A stretch of DNA of 19,980 nt. It comes from Armatimonadota bacterium (GTDB lineage Bacteria > Armatimonadota > Armatimonadia > Armatimonadales > Armatimonadaceae). The stretch lies in NCBI GenBank assembly GCA_014381035.1, contig JACMIS010000373.1, positions 1 to 19,980 of the forward strand, read 5' to 3'. The notes beneath the pieces are model-generated. The model was given only the letters and a program-made list of their open reading frames with translations. It had not been told where the DNA came from and ran no database searches. Below are positions 16,177 through 19,980 of the stretch, in pieces; position 1 is the first letter of the stretch; each line of letters starts with the position of its first letter. Both the position numbers and the translations under genes were made by a program.

Positions 16177-16500
16177 CTATTGGACCGGTGGCATGGTCCG
16201 CACAGGAGACGCACCAGGGACTTCGACGCCGAAGGTCTGAAAGTACGGGAGCGTCTCGTATCGTTCCGTCGGGTGCAGTAGTACCGTAAATGTACTTCCG
16301 ACCCCGAAACCTCCGACGCGAACCACAATGTCGGGAGTCAGATTCAGATAGCCGACCGCGCTTTTTCCATCCATAGCAGTGTACGTATAACGCACGATGC
16401 TATCGCCATCTTCAAAACCACATTTTTCACATTTTTCGACCGTCGCCCGTACCGCGTAGCCGTCCCGAAGAAACTCGCGACTACGCCATGCCTTCACCAC
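16177..16500 (-). CDS. DUF3592-like domain fragment, probable C-terminal part of a frameshifted gene
   Basis: This 107-residue frame opens at a GTG (16500) and has no ribosome site of its own. It reads SREFLRDGYAVRATVEKCEKCGF, then IVRYTYTAMDGKSAVGYLNL, VGSTFTVLLHPTERYET, which resembles DUF3592: a small beta domain of bacterial membrane proteins normally anchored by flanking helices (pattern 'A-T-V... Y-x-Y... G... V-x-V-x-P'). Here the anchor helices lie in the overlapping frame just upstream. Two cysteines form CEKC. Function of DUF3592 is unknown. I read this as the second half of one gene together with the membrane segment at 16494-16640; two translationally coupled genes are the alternative. 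Confidence 0.55.
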   Translation of the reverse strand: MVKAWRSREFLRDGYAVRATVEKCEKCGFEDGDSIVRYTYTAMDGKSAVGYLNLTPDIVVRVGGFGVGSTFTVLLHPTERYETLPYFQTFGVEVPGASPVRTMPPVQ

Positions 16501-16640
16501 GCGACCGCGACCAGTCCGGCTACAGTGGTGACTATTACGCTTGCGACTTCACTATCGTGCCAATGTCTCTGACAACAATAATAGGCAAAAGCAAAAAAAC
16601 CGGCGACGAGGTTCGCACACCAGACACGCCATTGACGCAT
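16494..16640 (-). CDS. Small two-helix membrane segment, probable N-terminal part of the frameshifted DUF3592 gene
   Basis: From the ATG at 16640 the frame gives 48 residues beginning MRQWRVWCANLVAG. It contains two hydrophobic helices: LVAGFFAFAYYCC and ASVIVTTVAGLVAVAW, then a TGA that overlaps the GTG opening the next frame. An upstream ATG at 16757 would add 39 polar residues without a ribosome site, so I prefer the shorter form. Helices in front of a DUF3592 domain are the normal arrangement, so a one-base shift in a GTGGTG run at the junction would rebuild a single protein of about 155 residues. Either the gene is broken or the assembly has an error here. Confidence 0.4.
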   Translation of the reverse strand: MRQWRVWCANLVAGFFAFAYYCCQRHWHDSEVASVIVTTVAGLVAVAW

Positions 16641-16830
16641 GTCGTTGGTGCCCACCACGCGGCGCGGGGTAGAAATATATAGTTCCGGTTCGACGCCCGG
16701 TTCAGCGGCGATGGCATTGATGAAAGACAGTCTCGGGCGGACCCGCTGTGAATGCATATGGGTTAGACACCCGATTTCACGCGCAGGTTATGCCGATTTA
16801 TTTTGGTGCGAACCCTCAGAGTAAAAACGT
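16641..16830. other. Intergenic region without recognisable gene
   Basis: Between the presumed start of the DUF3592 gene and the stop of the HxlR regulator I see no supported gene, no clear terminator and no notable repeat. Confidence 0.4.
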
Positions 16831-17199
16831 TCAGGAACTATCCCGCGCCCCGTCCACGATCAAAATTCGTGCGCCGATTTTTTCCGCGTGGAGCAGTCCC
16901 CACTCACTTACCGAGAAAATCGCCTGCTTCAATGTATGTCCGTGTTCGGTAAGTGAGTAAGTGACTGCCGGGGGGACGGTCCCGAGAACTTCCCGAGAAA
17001 CGACCCCGCTCCTTTCCAGTTGCCGCAACTGCTCGATGATCATCTTTTCCGTGGCGCGGGGGATCGCGCGACGCAATTCACCGAAACGGTACTCCCGATG
17101 GCTCAGATGCCACAGAATGACCGGTTTCCATTTCCCACCAATCGCTTCTAAAGCAGCTTCGACGGGACAGTTAAAGATAACGGGTTTTGAATCAGACAT
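16831..17199 (-). CDS. HxlR-family winged-helix transcriptional regulator
   Basis: This 122-residue protein matches the HxlR/YodB/HypR family over its full normal length. The opening CPVEAALEAIGGKWKPVILWHL (from residue 11) is the family signature; FGELRRAIP, MIIEQLRQLERSGVVSRE (recognition region) and the wing VTYSLTEHGHTLKQAI follow. Cys11 lies at the conserved N-terminal position that senses quinones, aldehydes or oxidants in YodB and HypR, and it is the only cysteine of this protein. The gene is divergent from the cyclase operon, 90 bases between starts, and a palindrome lies directly against its start codon. I infer that it represses both itself and the operon and is released by electrophiles. 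The ligand is not known. Confidence 0.92.
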   Translation of the reverse strand: MSDSKPVIFNCPVEAALEAIGGKWKPVILWHLSHREYRFGELRRAIPRATEKMIIEQLRQLERSGVVSREVLGTVPPAVTYSLTEHGHTLKQAIFSVSEWGLLHAEKIGARILIVDGARDSS

Positions 17200-17238
17200 G
17201 TACTTACTTTATCGTAAGTACTTGTTTTTTTGTAAGCA
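17200..17238. promoter_or_regulatory. Operator for the HxlR-type regulator, two palindromic sites
   Basis: GTACTTAC-TTTATC-GTAAGTAC (17200-17221) is a perfect palindrome with 8-base arms that touches the regulator's ATG (17199) and covers its ribosome site. A second, imperfect copy (TACTTG, seven T, GTAAGCA; 17219-17238) follows in the direction of the operon. TACTTAC/GTAAGTA half-sites resemble those bound by YodB/HypR-type HxlR proteins. The centres are about 18 bases apart, fitting two dimers on the same DNA face. Confidence 0.7.
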
Positions 17239-17289
17239 ACATGGGAAAATCGTTCAACATTGATCCGTTGCAGAAAAGAGTAGCTTACC

Positions 17290-18120
17290 ATGTGCGCCCC
17301 GACTATTATACAGCAGGCGTTGGCGGGTATTAGCCGCCGTGAACTCCTCGCGCTCACCGCGGCGGGAGTGACGACTCCCGCACTCGCCGCGCCGCCTGCG
17401 AAACGCTCCCGCCGCTTGTTGTCCGGCGATACTATCGTGGACATGACCCACACGTTGTCCTCCAACTTCCCGATCATCCCGATCCCTGGTCTGACATTCC
17501 CGTTCCGCCAGGAGCCAATCGCTACGATGGAAAAGAACGGCGTCTTCGCCAACAAGTGGGAACTCATCGAGCATAACGGCACCCATATAGACGCGCCCAG
17601 TCACTTTGCTATCGGGCAACCGAACCTCGAAGCAGTACCCGCCAGTACACTCATCGCTCCGCTTGCCGTGATTGATATTCGCGCCAAAGCCGCCAAGAAC
17701 CATGACGCGCCACTGACGCCCGACGATATTCTGGCGTGGGAGAAACGCCACGGGCGACTCCCGCAAGGCGTGGCGGTTTTTATGTGGAGTGGGTGGGACG
17801 AGCGGGCGAAAAACGCGAAAGACTTCCTGAATATGGACGCCAGCCAGACGATGCACTTCCCCGGCTTCACCCCAGAAACCTGCGAATTTCTGCTCCGCGA
17901 ACGAAAGATCAGCGGCATCGGAGTGGACACAATCTCGTTCGACCTTGGCGTAGATAAGGAATACACTGCGCATAAGGCATTATTCAAGGGCGGTAAGTGG
18001 GGCATCGAATGCGTACACAACCTTGCCCTCGTTCCGCCGAAGGGAGCCACTATTTTCGCCGGTGCGCTCAAAGTCGCGGGGGCTTCCGGTAGCCCGATTC
18101 GCCTCCTCGCTATGTTCTGA
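17290..18120 (+). CDS. Exported cyclase-family metal-dependent hydrolase (kynurenine formamidase-like)
   Basis: This 276-residue protein has the cyclase-family zinc motif H95-N-G-T-H99-I-D101-A-P-S-H105-F. The body from GDTIVDMTHTLSSNFP to VHNLALVPPKGATIFAGALKVAGASGSPIRLLA follows the fold of kynurenine formamidase, isatin hydrolase and related amide/ester hydrolases. The first 34 residues carry a twin-arginine-like signal (ISRRELLALTAAG... ALAA), so the enzyme is probably exported. The ribosome site before the ATG is modest (GAAAAGAG). It opens an operon with an MBL hydrolase 12 bases downstream. Isatin and N-formylkynurenine are known substrates in the family; neither can be assigned here. 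Control by the divergent HxlR protein is likely. Confidence 0.88.
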   Translation: MCAPTIIQQALAGISRRELLALTAAGVTTPALAAPPAKRSRRLLSGDTIVDMTHTLSSNFPIIPIPGLTFPFRQEPIATMEKNGVFANKWELIEHNGTHIDAPSHFAIGQPNLEAVPASTLIAPLAVIDIRAKAAKNHDAPLTPDDILAWEKRHGRLPQGVAVFMWSGWDERAKNAKDFLNMDASQTMHFPGFTPETCEFLLRERKISGIGVDTISFDLGVDKEYTAHKALFKGGKWGIECVHNLALVPPKGATIFAGALKVAGASGSPIRLLAMF

Positions 18121-18132
18121 AAGGAGATCCCT

Positions 18133-19068
18133 ATGCGGAAAATACCTCTACTCGCCTCTGTCTCGCTTGCCGCGTTGCTCGCGTCTCCCCTGTACGCACA
18201 GGTCGCGTCGTCGTCCGCGCCCCCTGTCGGGAAGCCGACGGTACGCTCCTTGCACGTCGTGGTCTATACGTCGCGCGAAGTCGCGGGGATGGCGAACTCG
18301 TTTCTGATCTGCGCAGATAAGGACGCCATATTGTTCGATGTCGTGCAAACGCGTACCGACGCTTCACGCCTCGCGGATATGGTGGACGCTTCCGGCAAAC
18401 GCCTGACGACGATATTCATTTCCCACGCACACCCGGACCATTATCTGGGCTTAGACGTGCTGGCAACCCGCTTTCCGAACGCACGCATCGCCGCTCTGCC
18501 GGAAGTCGTCCAGGACATAAAAACCAGCGGACCAGCACTTCAGAAACTGTTGCAAGCACGGTGGGGAACTGATGGACCGGAGCGACTTGTCGTACCCGAA
18601 CCGCTCGACGCGGATACTATCACGCTGGAAGGGATGGACGTTCGCGTGCTACGTTTCGGCGGCGGCGAGTCGGCACACCTAGGAGCACTCTTCCTCCCCC
18701 AGACAGGCGACCTCTTCTGTGGCGATCTGGTATACAATCAATTCCATCTATTCCTGCGCGAAAAACGCGTGGACGATTGGCTCGCGATACTTGACGAATT
18801 CGCAGTTACAGCGAAGAAACAGGGGGTACTGCGCATTTTCCCCGGTCACGGCAGACCCGCGTCACGGGATGTGATCGAGGCGAACCGACAGTATCTGCGC
18901 GATTTCCGTCAGGCACTCACGTCCGGTAGCCGCGCGGACGTACAGAAAACTATGCTCGCCAGATACCCGGACTACGCGATGTCAGGATTTTTGACCGGTT
19001 TCACGCTGGACGCGTATTTTCCCGCGCCACTAACCCCGCCCCCGACAGAAAGAATGAAAAAACCATGA
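18133..19068 (+). CDS. Exported MBL-fold metallo-hydrolase
   Basis: This 311-residue protein has a strong ribosome site (AAGGAGA) 8-9 bases before the ATG and a Sec signal (about 1-22, ending LYA-Q). The metallo-beta-lactamase motif HAHPDH (98-103) is complete; further ligands are likely H182 (SAHLGAL), D198 (CGDLVYN) and H239 (PGHGRPAS). The site pattern predicts two zinc or other divalent metals. The fold hosts beta-lactamases, glyoxalase II, lactonases, quorum-quenching enzymes and others; this sequence does not point to one of them. It starts 12 bases after the cyclase stop and its own stop overlaps the next start by 4 bp. Co-regulation with an exported amide/ester hydrolase suggests handling of one extracytoplasmic compound. 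Confidence 0.9.
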   Translation: MRKIPLLASVSLAALLASPLYAQVASSSAPPVGKPTVRSLHVVVYTSREVAGMANSFLICADKDAILFDVVQTRTDASRLADMVDASGKRLTTIFISHAHPDHYLGLDVLATRFPNARIAALPEVVQDIKTSGPALQKLLQARWGTDGPERLVVPEPLDADTITLEGMDVRVLRFGGGESAHLGALFLPQTGDLFCGDLVYNQFHLFLREKRVDDWLAILDEFAVTAKKQGVLRIFPGHGRPASRDVIEANRQYLRDFRQALTSGSRADVQKTMLARYPDYAMSGFLTGFTLDAYFPAPLTPPPTERMKKP

Positions 19069-19352
19069 TAACCGAAGTGATCCGCTACCACGTGAAACCC
19101 GGACAGGAAGAAACGTTCCGTGAAGCGTACCGGCAAGCCGGAGAGTTCCTAGACCGCTCCCCTGACTGCGACGGGTATGAGATACTACAGGGCATCGAGG
19201 AGCCGCAACGCTTCGTCGTCCTGATTCGTTGGACTTCGGTCGAACGGCATCTGGAAGGATTCCGGAAAGGCGCGGATTTCGCCGCTTTCTTTGTCGTGGT
19301 CAAACCGTTCTTCGAAAGCATCGAGGAGATGAAGCACTATCAAACCCGGTAA
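19065..19352 (+). CDS. Antibiotic biosynthesis monooxygenase (ABM) domain protein
   Basis: This 95-residue protein has the compact ABM/dimeric alpha-beta barrel pattern: ITEVIRYHVKPGQEETFREAYRQAGEFL, a CDGYEILQGIEEPQRFVVLIRW central sheet and a final FFVVVKPFFESIEEMKHY helix-strand. ABM proteins act as small cofactor-free oxygenases on quinol-like substrates (YgiN, ActVA-Orf6) or as heme degraders; others have no proven activity. The ATGA overlap with the MBL gene shows translational coupling. There is no signal peptide, so it is cytoplasmic, unlike its two exported partners. With an HxlR thiol-switch regulator in front, a role in dealing with quinone-like compounds is a reasonable inference, not a demonstrated one. 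Confidence 0.85.
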   Translation: MITEVIRYHVKPGQEETFREAYRQAGEFLDRSPDCDGYEILQGIEEPQRFVVLIRWTSVERHLEGFRKGADFAAFFVVVKPFFESIEEMKHYQTR

Positions 19353-19438
19353 AAGCAGCGCATACACGGTGCCGCTATTTCGGTGCAAAAATCGGTAAGG
19401 GATGCCCCGCAATGGTTTGAAGTGAACTGCGCCCGCGA

Positions 19439-19843
19439 TTAATGCGCGGCGACCTTGCCGCCCATCGCCACCTTCGCCAGCGCGGACGATGCCAGAGCAC
19501 GCCGCCGTGCCCGCTGGATCTGTACCGGGCGCAGATCGGCGCAGATCACCTGCGGGTTCAAGCCGAGCGTTTTCGCGGCGTCCACGACCTGCGGGACATA
19601 GTCGAATTCCAGCCAGTCAGCATATCGCTCGTCGGTGTCGTTCGCGCCGAGGTTCGCGAGCAGGTTTTCGCCCGCCGCGCGTTTCGCCGCAGGATAGACG
19701 AAACAACGCGCCCCGGTGTTAATGCTCCACTCGATCACAACGCGCTCCGAGCCGGGACCGGAAGACATTCCTTTCCAGCCGCCCGAGAGCTTCTCAAACG
19801 CCGCCCGGTCGAACACCGGAAGGTTATGTAATCGTTTTTCCAT
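19439..19843 (-). CDS. Unrecognised 134-residue protein
   Basis: I do not recognise this protein. The frame uses codons like its neighbours, with GC-rich third positions, which supports it over the antisense frame at 19442-19831. It begins MEKRLHNLPVFDRAAFEKLSGGWKG, contains a mixed core (VVIEWSINTGARCFVYPAAKR, NDTDERYADWLEFDYVPQVV) and ends in an Arg/Ala-rich tail (RARRRALASSALAKVAMGG). No signal peptide or membrane helix is evident. Two cysteines are present. The Shine-Dalgarno sequence is poor; the start codon lies inside one arm of a 46-bp inverted repeat. It is convergent with the ABM gene. Confidence 0.6.
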   Translation of the reverse strand: MEKRLHNLPVFDRAAFEKLSGGWKGMSSGPGSERVVIEWSINTGARCFVYPAAKRAAGENLLANLGANDTDERYADWLEFDYVPQVVDAAKTLGLNPQVICADLRPVQIQRARRRALASSALAKVAMGGKVAAH

Positions 19844-19980
19844 TTTTTGTTACCAACCACAAAGGACACAAAGGTTTTTAAGGTTCAGACCCCGCACGTT
19901 ATCAAGGTAACCACGCGAAAATGACAAGCCCCACCCTTAAAAAACATTGTGTACTTTTTGGTTTGTAACAAAAAATTGAA
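19838..19980. repeat. 46-bp inverted repeat reaching the window end
   Basis: The left arm (19838-19883) and the reverse complement of 19935-19980 match at 40 of 46 positions without gaps, with a 51-base spacer. Both arms contain ATTTTTTGTTAC, ACACAA and TTTTTAAGG blocks. The left arm covers the start codon and leader of the minus-strand gene; the other arm has TTG at the equivalent of its ATG. The repeat may continue beyond the window. It could be a mirrored leader of two divergent genes or the ends of a small non-autonomous element. Confidence 0.65.

Noticed and set aside
19442..19831. 129-residue plus-strand frame opposite the unrecognised gene
   Set aside because: Codon pattern and amino-acid make-up favour the minus-strand frame; this one is Arg-rich and lacks any ribosome site.

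Overview
The window looks like a chromosomal segment of a GC-rich, diderm, free-living bacterium. A PSCyt1/DUF1587/DUF1595/DUF1592/DUF1588/DUF1585 c-type cytochrome followed by a Tat-exported DUF1552 protein, a PEP-CTERM (exosortase-sorted) protein behind a sigma-54-type promoter, and a secretin-like protein point to Planctomycetota/Verrucomicrobiota, Armatimonadota or a similar lineage. The sequence alone does not decide the phylum. No rRNA, tRNA, CRISPR array, IS element or phage gene was seen. Many products carry Sec or Tat signals, so the region mostly serves the cell envelope.

Layout. (1) 1-844, minus: 5' part of an N-acyl-D-amino-acid deacylase, cut by the window edge. (2) 1139-6126, plus: diheme-type DUF1592 protein, DUF1552 protein (4-bp overlap) and, after a 72-bp gap with a strong hairpin, a secreted enterochelin-esterase-like hydrolase; probably one transcription unit. 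(3) 6127-7201, plus: a 232-bp regulatory gap with a consensus-like -24/-12 promoter and a perfect 16-bp palindrome about 135 bp upstream of the predicted transcript start, then a PEP-CTERM protein. A 21-bp perfect hairpin separates it from (4) a convergent 1801-residue secretin-like protein with a coiled coil and an extra beta-rich C-terminal region (7331-12736, minus). (5) 12989-14221, plus: ribBA, bifunctional riboflavin biosynthesis. (6) 14331-16106, plus: two tandem paralogous exported LolA/DUF4412-like proteins with a palindrome-rich spacer. (7) 16177-16640, minus: a small membrane protein and a DUF3592-like piece in two frames, probably one gene broken by a frameshift. (8) 16831-19352: an HxlR-family regulator with a single N-terminal cysteine, divergent from a cyclase - metallo-beta-lactamase - ABM-monooxygenase operon. 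A palindromic operator touches the regulator's start codon. (9) 19439-19843, minus: an unrecognised 134-residue protein whose start lies in one arm of a 46-bp inverted repeat that reaches the window end.

The most notable points are the sigma-54/enhancer arrangement in front of the PEP-CTERM gene, the oversized secretin-like protein without any visible secretion partners, the HxlR-controlled hydrolase/monooxygenase cassette, and the inverted repeat at the right edge.
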